Part shown: positions 1-9,964 of the stretch, one piece after another
Layout: every line of letters starts with the position of its first letter
How positions within the stretch are numbered: position 1 is the stretch's first letter
NCBI RefSeq assembly: GCF_026914185.1
Contig: NC_070565.1
Span: forward strand, 6,262,001-6,326,000
DNA length: 64,000 bases
From: Puccinia triticina
Lineage: Eukaryota; Basidiomycota; Pucciniomycetes; Pucciniales; Pucciniaceae
Direction: 5' to 3'
The notes under the pieces: generated by a model
Seen by the model: the letters and a program-made list of their open reading frames with translations, nothing else
Told to the model about the DNA's origin: nothing
The model's database searches: none
Position numbers and translations under genes: made by a program

Positions 1-917
1 CCCATCCACAAATATACATTTCCATCATGACTAGAAACATCATTCAATAGAGATTTCTTTTTGGAAAAGAAAATTATGGAATGGTTGGGTTGGGTTAGTC
101 GGTTAGGAACATACATTGCCTTGAGTCCAGTGACTAAGTACACAAGATGAATAAACCATTGAACATGTCTAGAATGTGATTATTTGTTTAGACCAAGTTG
201 GCATTTAAAAACAAGGAAAGTTCCAGGAGTTCCCAATAGCAAAACATTCTGAGTATTAATGCATTCATGTTGGTCCAGTCCCAAGTTCTTGTTGATCAGA
301 GTCATGAAAATTTCCACAAGGTTGTTGTGGCATTTTAAGATAGAATGAAAGATGAAACAAACAAACAAAAATACCACCACCCTCCTTAATGAGGGTTGAG
401 AACAAGTCCGCAGGGCCTTGAATGTGTGGACAGAGTGTGTCAAGACAAGAACACTTGTGTTCTCATTCTGCAGTGCTGCAAACTTGTTCATGTGTATTTT
501 TTGTTGAGATCATTTTCAGATTCTGGATGATATGTATGAAAGAGGTTGATTCTGTGGAAAAAGACAAGAGTTGCTGCTCATCCCAGCTTGCTTTGCTTTC
601 CAATGGTTCTCCAGGGTACAAGTTGAGTTCAAGAACTGGATGAATTTATCACTGCTTGATTGGTGCTCTGGACAGAATTACCAAGATGGTTTTTGTAGTA
701 TGGAATATGGAGCCAGACTTCTTTGGTTTACTCATGCATTCCTGTTGTGGTATTTGTTCCTGTGTTTCTATACAGAAAAATATAAGAATACATTTTTCTT
801 CTTTACACATGAAAGATGTTGTAAAACTAACCCCAGAAATGGACTTTTCACACAAAATAACCTGTAGTCACCCACTGGAATTACCCCTCTATCTCCACCG
901 GTTCAGGAGTTACACAG
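1..917. other. No gene recognised
   Basis: AT-rich sequence with only short overlapping ORFs on both strands that lack recognisable domains, plausible signal peptides or splice-compatible partners. I see no LTR end, TIR or tandem array in it. It is the left flank of the MITE that starts at 926. Confidence 0.5.
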
Positions 918-925
918 ATTTCAAC

Positions 926-1532
926 AGGAGCCCGGCAAGCCCCTACTAGACACCCTTACGTGATATCCCGGGAATTTGCCATTTTGAAACGGCTGTAGTT
1001 TTCATTTTTTGGAGAGAACCAACTGTTTGAAACCAACTAAGTCAGTATGTTCAATTTGGCAAATTTTGGCATAGTGGATTGAAACAAGTTACATAAGTAA
1101 CATCTGCAGCCATTTGTGGGGGTTTTGGATAAGAAAAGTGCAAAATTGGTTTTCTGCTTATCATTGCTGATGTATTGATTAACATCAACAAAAAATCACT
1201 TTTAGAAGCCTTTCAGACCTTCCCCAACCCTTTTGATGTAACATGGGAGCAGGAGAGAACAGGGAGGAACTAATATGTATGCACACTATGTTTGCGCCTT
1301 GAAGCACAAAAACAAATTGAAACAAAACACGTAAGTATGCCATTTTTTCCCTTGGAAGGGAAGACCAGATTGAAACAGGGTACGTCAGTATGTCCCAAAA
1401 GAAAAAAATTCCAGTAGTGTCCATTTAAAACAAGTTTCACAGGTTTACGTAAGTATCATTTTTGCCAAAAAAATCATTTTGAAACAATTTATGTAAGGGT
1501 GTCTAGTAGTAGTAGGGGCTTGCCGGGGTCCT
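926..1532. mobile_element. hAT-like MITE, 607 bp
   Basis: The ends are inverted copies of each other. The left end begins AGGAGCCCGGCAAGCCCCTA and the right end, read in reverse complement, begins AGGACCCCGGCAAGCCCCTA; both continue to TAGACACCCTTAC, with one extra TACTAC on the right. The 8-bp sequence ATTTCAAC stands directly outside both ends (918-925 and 1533-1540), an exact target-site duplication of hAT length. Inside are several degenerate copies of a GAAACA...ACGTAAGTATG unit in direct orientation, like the subterminal repeats of hAT elements. There is no transposase, so it is non-autonomous. The hAT assignment rests on duplication length and subterminal repeats only. Confidence 0.8.
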
Positions 1533-1540
1533 ATTTCAAC

Positions 1541-2089
1541 CTGTCTAGGTTTTTCAAATCTAGGAGTATTACTCACAAGCAGATGAGTTAAAGCAATGTA
1601 ATAATTTTTCAATTAAAATTGCAGATCATGTACTTTGCGCACTGCAAAAAAACTCGCTGCGCACTACAGGGGGTGTTCACTTTACGTCTTGGCCACAGTG
1701 CGCGGTAGCTCAAAAGGCTTTGCGCATTGCAAATTAAAAACCTTGAAACTTCCAGTTTTTTTTCTGCCAGCCGGCAGAGGGGGTTTTTCTTGCCAATCCT
1801 CCAATTTCTTGGAGGATTTGGATCCATCAGCTTGACACAAAAAAAAAATGAAAAACAAAAACAAAAAATAAGCTGAGTGCAGGCTCCTGCTCCCCGGGTA
1901 TTTTCAACCTGTGAAAAACTCATTGATTGGGTACTCAGCCCCTTGACAACATAGTTCAAGGGGCAGAAGTATGTACACCACCATCCGCCGTGCCAATGGC
2001 CAGCACAGGCTGGTCCCGGAGCGGAGTATACAAACTCCCCTGATGCCCAGCCACCATGCATGTGGAGTGAAAATAAATGGTCATTGAGG
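1541..2089. other. No gene recognised; short GCGC-rich direct and inverted motifs
   Basis: Repeats of TGCGCACT and CTTTGCGCA occur at 1635-1730 around a pair of cysteine-poor ORFs that I do not consider genes. The stretch leads into the hairpin array that follows. Confidence 0.4.
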
Positions 2090-2585
2090 GGATTCAGCAT
2101 TCCTCTTGATGACAAGAACAGTCCCGGTAATCAAGAGAAGGAAACACACCTCTCAATGACCAGATCATCCCACTCATCAAGAGGAGTAAATACCACTCTC
2201 AATGACTGAAACAGTCTGGGTCATTGATAAGAGTAAATAAACCTCCTCTCAACAACCGCAACCAACCCAGTCATCAAGAGGAGTGTTTACTCTTCTCTCA
2301 ATGACCTGGAAACTTCCCTCAATGACTGGAACCCGGTCATCAAGAGTGTTCCTCCTCTTGATGGGCGGGTCTGTTCCATTTGTCAAGTGTATAATTGCTC
2401 CTCTCAGATTAAACATTCTCCTCAATGACCAGAGCAAATGGTTCATCACTCCTCTCCTTGAACAGTTTGCTCCGGTCATTGGGGGAGTGTTTATCCTCTT
2501 GATGACTGGGACCATTCTGGTCATTGAGAGGTGTTTAATCCTCTCAATGACCGGGAATGTTCTGGTAATCAAGAGTGGTGTTTAC
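2090..2585. repeat. Tandem array of imperfect hairpins (about nine units)
   Basis: The stretch is built of repeating units of roughly 45-60 bp. Each starts near CTCTCAATGACCGG, runs through a variable 10-15 bp middle, and ends near CCGGTCATCAAGAGGAGTG, so every unit can fold on itself. Units are visible near 2100, 2149, 2193, 2241, 2293, 2352, 2410, 2493 and 2537. Copies differ by about 10-25 percent, so it is old. It ends where the copia LTR begins at 2586. A second array of the same design lies at 47290-47885. Confidence 0.75.
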
Positions 2586-2781
2586 TGTTGCAAGGGATGC
2601 AGGACAAAAACCAAAGTTTACCATTGACAGATGAGTGACACTTGGGAGTGAGAATAAAATGGTTCTGATTCACTAAGAGGAAAAACTCCTATGAAAATCT
2701 TGTAGAGACTATATACAGGATTGTTATTTTTTTGGTTGAAGCATACACTACATAGAATATAAGCATATCACTATCTCAACA
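2586..2781 (-). repeat. Copia-type 3' LTR (196 bp)
   Basis: Read on the minus strand it begins TGTTGAGATAGTG and ends CCTTGCAACA, so it has the short inverted TGTTG...CAACA ends of a Ty1/copia LTR. Directly upstream on the minus strand is a purine-rich tract, AGCAAGGGGGTG, in the place of a polypurine tract. No matching 5' LTR is present in the window near the gag fragment. Confidence 0.65.
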
Positions 2782-3098
2782 CACCCCCTTGCTGAAAACA
2801 AAACCTAAGTTAATTGAACTAACTAGACTACTTATGGCTGAGAGTCTAGATTATTTCATATGGGGGACAGAAACTAGTAGTAAAATCAAGTTAGAGATCC
2901 ATTGACGATAAAAGACAGGGAATTGTCATGATAACAAATATACCAAAAATTGCCAGAGAGGAATTAACTATCAGGTTGTGCCGGAGTTGCGCTTCCTACA
3001 AATATATTTGTCTTCTACTTTGGGATTTATCCCCAGACAACATTGATTTCCCAGTAAAAGTCGTTGTCTTCTTCTTCTTCCTTGCTAGGGCCGCCCCC

Positions 3099-3500
3099 TC
3101 AGAGAGGTACCGTCAATACTGCGCCGGCGCAGGTTTCAAATCTAGCATTTGGTTTGTTCTCTGCGGGAGGATTCGGACACACCGAGGAGTGGTGACCAAT
3201 TTGACCGCAGTTCCAGCAGCCAACCTTCTTCTTCTTTACAACCGCAGGGGACACAAACGACTCCGGAAGCTGATAGAACAACACCTGCATAGATACCTCG
3301 TGCGCCTCAAGCGCTCCAATAGCGTCATCAAGGGATATTTCCTTCGGAGAATACACCAAGTGATCCCAGATTGGTTTCCAGGATTCGTCTAAGCCGCGGA
3401 GAAGGCAATTGCATATTTGCTGATCCGCGGGAGACAACTTGACTGACTTTAGGTTGGAAGCCGAGTTGTGGATTCGTGCGTAGGCACAAGTGGGAGAAAG
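3099..3500 (-). pseudogene. Ty1/copia gag fragment with CCHC zinc knuckle
   Basis: The minus-strand frame reads a UBN2/copia-type gag C-terminal half (CNCLLRGLDESWKPIWDH, then a helical stretch) followed by a zinc knuckle CWNCGQIGHHSSVC, a perfect C-x2-C-x4-H-x4-C retroviral-type motif. The frame opens after a stop near 3500, closes at 3099, and has no pol region after it: only about 300 bp separate it from the polypurine tract and 3' LTR at 2586-2781. So this is an internally deleted copia element. It would have packaged element RNA in its capsid; it cannot now work alone. Confidence 0.75.
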
Positions 3501-3674
3501 TCACCCATCAGACAGAGCCAGACTGTTAGGAAAGACCCCGGATATTTATCATCTTTTCCTCCCTTCCCAATCCAGCATCACAGCCCCATTATGGAATTGG
3601 CCACACATGTAATAACCATAGAGATCCCATCTTGGTTACCCCTTGTCCCTTTTGGTTTCAGCCCTTCCCTTTTG

Positions 3675-4119
3675 TGTGAGGCCTGGCCTACTAAACAGTT
3701 CACTATTTGGCTATGAAACTATCCGAGAGGATAGTTCGCCGATTGCTTGTTTAGTAAGCTTTAGGAAATATAAGATTGTGAAGTTCCTGAGTCACGTTGA
3801 TGAAGTTTATATGTATAAGAGTTTATTGATTTCTGAGTTATAATCTTAATTTCTTAGGATAATCGATAACTATGATTTTGAGGAGAACTATGACAAAGAA
3901 TATCACAATAGGGAAAGAGAGGAAGGAAGGAAGGAAAGACAATTTGCGAAGAAAGAGTAGGTAAACAAAAACCCATGACATCATGACGAACAAACACGTC
4001 ATCGATTAAGCCGTTGAATTAATAAGGAAATGCATCTCGATCATGATCGACCGATCATGGCTTACAATTAATAGCGCAAGACAGCGCAAGTCCTATGATT
4101 ACAAAAGCAATTCGTTACA
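3675..4119 (-). repeat. Ty3 LTR 1 (3' LTR of left copy)
   Basis: The LTR starts TGTGAGGCCTGG and ends TTCGTTACA on the plus strand, giving TG...CA on the element strand. It differs from the middle LTR at four places (3788, 3907, 3967, 4049), each a C/T or G/A change within a CpG. Confidence 0.95.
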
Positions 4120-4135
4120 AAATAAGCCTCGCCTA

Positions 4136-7100
4136 CTACTTCTGAACTGTATTCTTCTTACCTTTCTTCTTACCCTTATTTAACTTCAAATCCCACAACT
4201 TGCGGGACTTGTCAAGCAATTGATTAACTGACACCGGAATGTGATTTTGGGAAACCCAGGTATCTTCTCCCGGAGTCGAATTCTTCCAAGAAATTAAATA
4301 ATCAGTCTTACCTTTTGCCGTACTGCGCATATCCAGAATAGCTTTGATCTTCGACCAGTCAACGATCTGTCCATCAGTGTAATACTTATCTTTAATTCCC
4401 AGCAAAGATAATTGTCCCGCCACTGAAACAGGACTCACATAGCGCGTCAGCAAGGATACATTAAACACCGGATGAAGCTTTGGATAATCTCCAGCCAAAT
4501 CCAACTCTACAGCATTTGTACCAACCATTTTAACAACCTTAAAAGGTCCGATGTACCTATAGTCTAACTTAGAGTTAATACACCGCGATTGAATAAATTT
4601 GCGAAGCAATAAAACCTCTTCCCCCGGTTGATAAACCGGAGCGTCGCGCTTACCCTTATTATAATAGATAGCTTGTTTAATGCAAGCTTGCCGAAGGCAT
4701 TCCACAGCTGTTTCTTGAGTCACCTGCAAATCAACAATAAAATCATCCACCCCCTTGCGGCCCGTGTTTTCAGTAATAACATTAAAACGCGGATGAAAGC
4801 CGTAGGTGAAGAAGAATGGAGAGATTTTCAAACTTGCCGAATCCAAGTTATTTATTGAAAACTCAGCCATATCCAAACACCTGTCCCAATTATCCTGATA
4901 GTAGGAACAGAAGTGCCGGAGGTAATCTTCGACAACCTGATTCATACGCTCAGTCTGGCCATCTGTCTGCGGATGATAAGCCGTCGACAAAGCTGATTTG
5001 ACTCCGAGCAACTGCATCAAAGACTTCCAAAAGTCGCTGACGAAAGTACTCCCTCTGTCCGAAACGATCTTGTCCGGCAAAACATGAAGCCGAAAAATAT
5101 GTTTCTTGAAAAGACCGGCCAAAACCGCCAAAGAGGAAGCCTCCCTGCAAGGAACAAAATGGGTAAGTTTGCTCAACAAATCCACAACCACCAAAATAGA
5201 GTCGAAACCGCCTGACAACGGCAGCTTCACTATCATGTCCATGCCAATTACGCTCCACGGTTTTCGATCAGCCACAATCGAGACCAGCTTCCCTTCGGGG
5301 GCAATTTGCCTTGCCTTCACACGTTGGCAAGAGTCACAGCTCTTGATGTATTTAATGACCGCCGCTTTCACGCCTGGCCAAGAAAACGTCCGTGTTACCG
5401 TCGCCAAGGTTCTCGCTATACCCGGGTGACCTACAGCCGGGGAATCGTGGTACATTATTAAAATCCTAGTATACAAAGACGCCGGAACCAAAACTCTGGA
5501 ATTGTACCAATAAACATCGTCATGAGTAAAGGAAACTCCTTTTTGTTTAACCTCCTCGGGAGTATAAAACTTCTTAAAGTAAGTCAGCAAATCAGCAGTA
5601 GGTCTCTGAAAGAACAAGTCATGAGAGCGGAACGGCGAAGGATTCGGTTCTGATCCCACCGCATCGCAACTCACCATCCGCTTTACAATCAAATCAGCAT
5701 CAGTACTCAGAGGCCTCCCATCGTAAAAATCATCCCGTCGGCTCGGCCCGTCCGCCGGATTTTTAGAACCACCTATATGATATATCAGCATATTAAAATT
5801 GTCTAAGAAAAGCGCCCACCGCGCCTGCTTAGGAGATAAGTATTTAGCGGTCTTGAAATACAATAAGTTAGAATGATTGGAAAACATGGTAATCGGGTTT
5901 ATCGTACCCATCAACCAAGCCCTCCATTCTTGACAAGCCGATACAATTGCCAACAGCTCTAAGTCAAAAATTTTCCACAATCGCTCTCTGCCGGTAAGCT
6001 TCCTGGAAAAATAACTGACCGGAAGGTAATCGCCGGCCGAATTCGGCTGGCTAAGGACCGCCGCAATGGCGTAACCCGAACTATCCACGTGAACAATTCT
6101 ATCTCTCTTGAAGTCAAAATGAAGAAGCAAAGGCTCCTTTATAAACATAGATTTCAGCTTATTAAACGCTAGTACCGCATCCAGGGAGTTCAAGAGAGTA
6201 GAATCAGAATATTTCTCTTGAGTCAGCGTTGTCAAAGGGCCAGCCACTGATGAGAAGCGCGGAATGAAACGCCTGTAGAAGTTCGTGAAACCTAAAAACT
6301 TCCTCAAACCCCGAACTGTCAAAGGAAATGGCCAATCCGCTATAGTTGCAAGTTTGTTAGTACTCATCTTTAAGCCTCGGTCAGTAATGTCAAAACCCAG
6401 AAAAGTTACCATATTGCAGAAAAATTGGCATTTGTGAAGCGAAGCCTTCAACGAGAATTGGCGAAGCTTTTGCAAAATCCAATCCAAGTCGAGAATGTGC
6501 TGTTTCTTTGTTTTAGAGTAAATCAATATATCGTCAATATAAACAAAACAACAGACATCCAGAAACTCGCGCAACACATGCTGAATAAAACGCTGGAACA
6601 TTGCTGGTGCATTAGCCAAGCCAAATGGCATAACTTGATACTCATATAAGCCCCAAGGTGTTCGAAATGCCGTCTTCCATTCATGACCTTCCGCCACCCG
6701 AAGCAAATTGAAAGCCGCCTTGAGATTGATCTTCGACAAAAACTTACAACCCTGCAAGTTATTAAGCAAATGAGCAATCACCGGGAGTGGGTAAGAATCC
6801 CGCACCGTCATATTATTGAGAATGCGATAATCAACGCATGGTCGATTTGCTTTACCTTCCACTTTGACATAAAATATTGGCGCCGCCGCGGAAGAAGAAG
6901 AAACCCTAATAAAACCTTTTGCAAGGTTCTCATCAACATAAGTTTTCAGTTCGTCTCTCTCTTGCTTACTCAAGTTGTACATTTTCCCGAAAGGCGGAAC
7001 AGCCCCCTTTTTTAAGTTAATCATGCAATCAAAATCCCCTCTATGGGGCGGAAGGCGTGCCAAAGACTCCGTGACAAACACGTCAGAAAACTTGTCTGTA

Positions 7101-9442
7101 AGAGCTGATGATTCATTACAAAGGTTAATATTAACTTCCTGTATAGCTTCATACATTACAACGTCACAATCAGAGCCTCCAACAAATGTCCCGGAATCTT
7201 TCAACCACGAATTCCCTAAAATAATATCGGCGGATGCTAACTTGGTTAAGTATAAAGTAACATTGGAAAGAAGAAAAGAACCGCAAACGATGGGAATTAA
7301 AACACTCCCTTTTACATAGGAAAATATCTCGCCGGAAACCGCCGAAGAACCGTCGAAAGACTTGCACTGTACTGGAACACTCAGATCAAAAGTCGTTACA
7401 TTCGTTTTCTGTGCATAGTCAATGTTAATAAAAGAGGCGGATGCGCCAGAGTCCACCAGAACACGTGCGTCAGCATAATAATCATTATTAATTAGTAATC
7501 TCCCATCGAAGAAGGGACGACTATCAGAAACAGAAGCTCTTCTTACGAAATGAGCCTGCTTACAATCCGATGGTTTCATCTTTTCCGACATACAGGAGTT
7601 AAAGAAAATCTCCCCAGCTGACATGTCCGTCATATTTATCATGTCGGCCGACAAAGATGGATTGACGACTCCAGGATGTTCCGTAGAAGGGGATGCTCGT
7701 TTCTTGAAAGGCAAACCGTCTACTTCTGCCAAAGATTGGTGCTTCTTCCCCTTTTCCGAACGCTCCACCGGGGAATTTGAACGACTTGCAACAGGACGGA
7801 GATTGGGCTTTGGCCGAGCCGAACCGGCGGAACAAGCAGGTAAATTCTCGGGCGCCCACTTTGAATCGCTCCGCTTGACCTTCTTCCGACGAACCGAACC
7901 GCCCCATTCTTTCCATAATTCCAACATATCCGTCAAGTCCATCTTCATATCCCTCCCCAAGGTACAACCTCGAGCCTGATAATGAGCGTCATTGAACGTG
8001 CCGCCACAACGAATGCATATGTTGCGATCAACACAGCCTTGACGGAACTCAGGATAAGTAAACCCCGTATCTCGCATCGCCGAAGACATCTCATCAACAT
8101 CCATCGCATCGCCATCGGCCGGCAACTTTGTCTGAGGTTGATGAACCGGTGGACGAGGCTGAGGTGGGTGATTCGGACGTGGCTGAGAAGATTTTGGGTC
8201 GAGGATTTTGCTGACACCCGAAACATTTCGCGAAACTGACACCGCTATTTCTTGCTTTGCATTGAGGTCGATAAGATCGTTCCACGGGCCTCGAATTAAC
8301 GCCAGTTTGACAAGGTTCGAGTCAATAGCCTTATCATAAGCTTTGCACTTTGATCGCTCGTCCAGCTCCAATGGTCGAAGAAGAGAATTAAATAAGATGT
8401 TAAACTCCTCGATGGACTTATTCCCCTGTCGCGCAGCATAAAAAACCGTCTCCGCTTCTTCATATTCATGATGATTAGCAAACGTGTGTTCAATCGCATT
8501 GATGAAAGAATCCACATTGCGCAGCTCAGCTAATACATATTGCATTCCCGCCAAAGCTCGAAGAGGAGGCAAATGGAGGGCCTCCGCATTGCTCGAAAGA
8601 AGACCACGGAACCAAGTATAAGCCGGAACCTCGCCATCCATGCGACCCGTCCCGGAGCAAAAATAAACGGAGATCCACATGATTTTCTGTTTCTCCGAAT
8701 TGAACTGCTCGCCAATCCGATCAAAAGTATTCCTCATCGTGAAACAAAAATTATTAGTTTCGCGAGGAGAGCCAGTGAAGAAAATGTGTGGTTGATGGGG
8801 GGGCTCAATGAAATTTTTAGGCCTCTCCGTCATCGACTGTGTGTTCATTACTTCCAAACGGCCCAGTCGACCACCAAGCGCGGTATTTGATCCCTCCATT
8901 AAACCACGGAGATGAGCAATCGATTGCTGATTATCCGATTGAGCCTTCATCAATTCGCCATGGAAAACATCTTTAATGTTCTTTGTTTCCGCCTGTAAAA
9001 CACTGATCGATTTCTTGTCTTGCCGGGCCTGCGCGGTTAAAAGAGCGATTGATGCCGCCTGCGCCTCAATCAAGGACGATTGATTCGAGTTATCGACTCG
9101 GAGATTGGAAAGTAAGGCTGAAATATCGTCTTCGGATTGACCGGGAACGCCGAGATTCTGCGAAGAGACATGATGAGTAGGTTGGCCGCCGGGTTGAGAA
9201 GGGCCCTGTAGGGGGATTTGACCACCGCCTGATTGAGGGGATACCGTAGGAATGTGACGAGGCGAAAAAGCCAAAAACAAAGGCGAACTGTGGTCGATTG
9301 GTGAAGGACTGCCGATTGCGAAAAATGAAGACTGATGAGGAGTTGATGGTATCGGTATATTTGCTGCCTGAGGTGGAGAGGGTGAAAATCTCGGAGAGTT
9401 TCGAAGAGGAGTAATTGGTGCCATGTCGGATACGTCGGACAT
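4136..9442 (-). CDS. Ty3/gypsy Gag-Pol polyprotein with C-terminal chromodomain-like region (copy 1)
   Basis: One frame of about 1768 residues encodes all retrotransposon functions. A Pro/Ser-rich N-terminus and coiled stretch are followed by retrotransposon gag (about 270-400), a non-standard zinc-binding CIRCGG...H...C motif (about 467-490), an aspartic protease (VLVDSGASASFI, about 660), reverse transcriptase (FVYIDDILIYS, about 970), RNase H (VHVDSSGYA near 1115, DLELLAI near 1160), integrase with an HHCC finger (about 1330-1375) and D,D,E residues near 1400, 1458 and 1497, then a chromodomain-like tail (TDYLISWK...EDTW, about 1700-1750). The start chosen is MSDVSDMAP at 9442; the frame is open 30 codons further into the LTR. 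Gag and Pol share one frame, with no shift. It appears intact and recently active. Confidence 0.92.
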   Translation of the reverse strand: MSDVSDMAPITPLRNSPRFSPSPPQAANIPIPSTPHQSSFFAIGSPSPIDHSSPLFLAFSPRHIPTVSPQSGGGQIPLQGPSQPGGQPTHHVSSQNLGVPGQSEDDISALLSNLRVDNSNQSSLIEAQAASIALLTAQARQDKKSISVLQAETKNIKDVFHGELMKAQSDNQQSIAHLRGLMEGSNTALGGRLGRLEVMNTQSMTERPKNFIEPPHQPHIFFTGSPRETNNFCFTMRNTFDRIGEQFNSEKQKIMWISVYFCSGTGRMDGEVPAYTWFRGLLSSNAEALHLPPLRALAGMQYVLAELRNVDSFINAIEHTFANHHEYEEAETVFYAARQGNKSIEEFNILFNSLLRPLELDERSKCKAYDKAIDSNLVKLALIRGPWNDLIDLNAKQEIAVSVSRNVSGVSKILDPKSSQPRPNHPPQPRPPVHQPQTKLPADGDAMDVDEMSSAMRDTGFTYPEFRQGCVDRNICIRCGGTFNDAHYQARGCTLGRDMKMDLTDMLELWKEWGGSVRRKKVKRSDSKWAPENLPACSAGSARPKPNLRPVASRSNSPVERSEKGKKHQSLAEVDGLPFKKRASPSTEHPGVVNPSLSADMINMTDMSAGEIFFNSCMSEKMKPSDCKQAHFVRRASVSDSRPFFDGRLLINNDYYADARVLVDSGASASFINIDYAQKTNVTTFDLSVPVQCKSFDGSSAVSGEIFSYVKGSVLIPIVCGSFLLSNVTLYLTKLASADIILGNSWLKDSGTFVGGSDCDVVMYEAIQEVNINLCNESSALTDKFSDVFVTESLARLPPHRGDFDCMINLKKGAVPPFGKMYNLSKQERDELKTYVDENLAKGFIRVSSSSAAAPIFYVKVEGKANRPCVDYRILNNMTVRDSYPLPVIAHLLNNLQGCKFLSKINLKAAFNLLRVAEGHEWKTAFRTPWGLYEYQVMPFGLANAPAMFQRFIQHVLREFLDVCCFVYIDDILIYSKTKKQHILDLDWILQKLRQFSLKASLHKCQFFCNMVTFLGFDITDRGLKMSTNKLATIADWPFPLTVRGLRKFLGFTNFYRRFIPRFSSVAGPLTTLTQEKYSDSTLLNSLDAVLAFNKLKSMFIKEPLLLHFDFKRDRIVHVDSSGYAIAAVLSQPNSAGDYLPVSYFSRKLTGRERLWKIFDLELLAIVSACQEWRAWLMGTINPITMFSNHSNLLYFKTAKYLSPKQARWALFLDNFNMLIYHIGGSKNPADGPSRRDDFYDGRPLSTDADLIVKRMVSCDAVGSEPNPSPFRSHDLFFQRPTADLLTYFKKFYTPEEVKQKGVSFTHDDVYWYNSRVLVPASLYTRILIMYHDSPAVGHPGIARTLATVTRTFSWPGVKAAVIKYIKSCDSCQRVKARQIAPEGKLVSIVADRKPWSVIGMDMIVKLPLSGGFDSILVVVDLLSKLTHFVPCREASSLAVLAGLFKKHIFRLHVLPDKIVSDRGSTFVSDFWKSLMQLLGVKSALSTAYHPQTDGQTERMNQVVEDYLRHFCSYYQDNWDRCLDMAEFSINNLDSASLKISPFFFTYGFHPRFNVITENTGRKGVDDFIVDLQVTQETAVECLRQACIKQAIYYNKGKRDAPVYQPGEEVLLLRKFIQSRCINSKLDYRYIGPFKVVKMVGTNAVELDLAGDYPKLHPVFNVSLLTRYVSPVSVAGQLSLLGIKDKYYTDGQIVDWSKIKAILDMRSTAKGKTDYLISWKNSTPGEDTWVSQNHIPVSVNQLLDKSRKLWDLKLNKGKKKGKKNTVQK

Positions 9443-9503
9443 GATTTGTATAAAAAAAAAATATGTATGTATACGAGAATTTTTGAAGAGATCGTGATAT
9501 AAT

Positions 9504-9948
9504 TGTGAGGCCTGGCCTACTAAACAGTTCACTATTTGGCTATGAAACTATCCGAGAGGATAGTTCGCCGATTGCTTGTTTAGTAAGCTTTAGGAAATAT
9601 AAGATTGTGAAGTTCCCGAGTCACGTTGATGAAGTTTATATGTATAAGAGTTTATTGATTTCTGAGTTATAATCTTAATTTCTTAGGATAATCGATAACT
9701 ATGATTTTGAGGAGAACTATGACAAAGAATATCACGATAGGGAAAGAGAGGAAGGAAGGAAGGAAAGACAATTTGCGAAGAAAGAGTAGGTAAACGAAAA
9801 CCCATGACATCATGACGAACAAACACGTCATCGATTAAGCCGTTGAATTAATAAGGAAATGCATCTCGATCATGATCAACCGATCATGGCTTACAATTAA
9901 TAGCGCAAGACAGCGCAAGTCCTATGATTACAAAAGCAATTCGTTACA
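9504..9948 (-). repeat. Ty3 LTR 2 (shared central LTR)
   Basis: It serves as 5' LTR of the left body and 3' LTR of the right body. It differs from LTR3 at a single CpG site (C at 9942, T at 15771) and from LTR1 at four CpG sites. No short direct repeat brackets it, so it is not a separate insertion. Confidence 0.95.
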
Positions 9949-9964
9949 AAATAAGCCTCGCCTA

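Noticed and set aside
9443..9532. N-terminal extension of the Ty3 polyprotein starting MNCLVGQAS within the LTR
   Set aside because: The frame is open, but the start at MSDVSD lies after the LTR, and an LTR start codon would be upstream of or near the RNA start. The same holds for copy 2.
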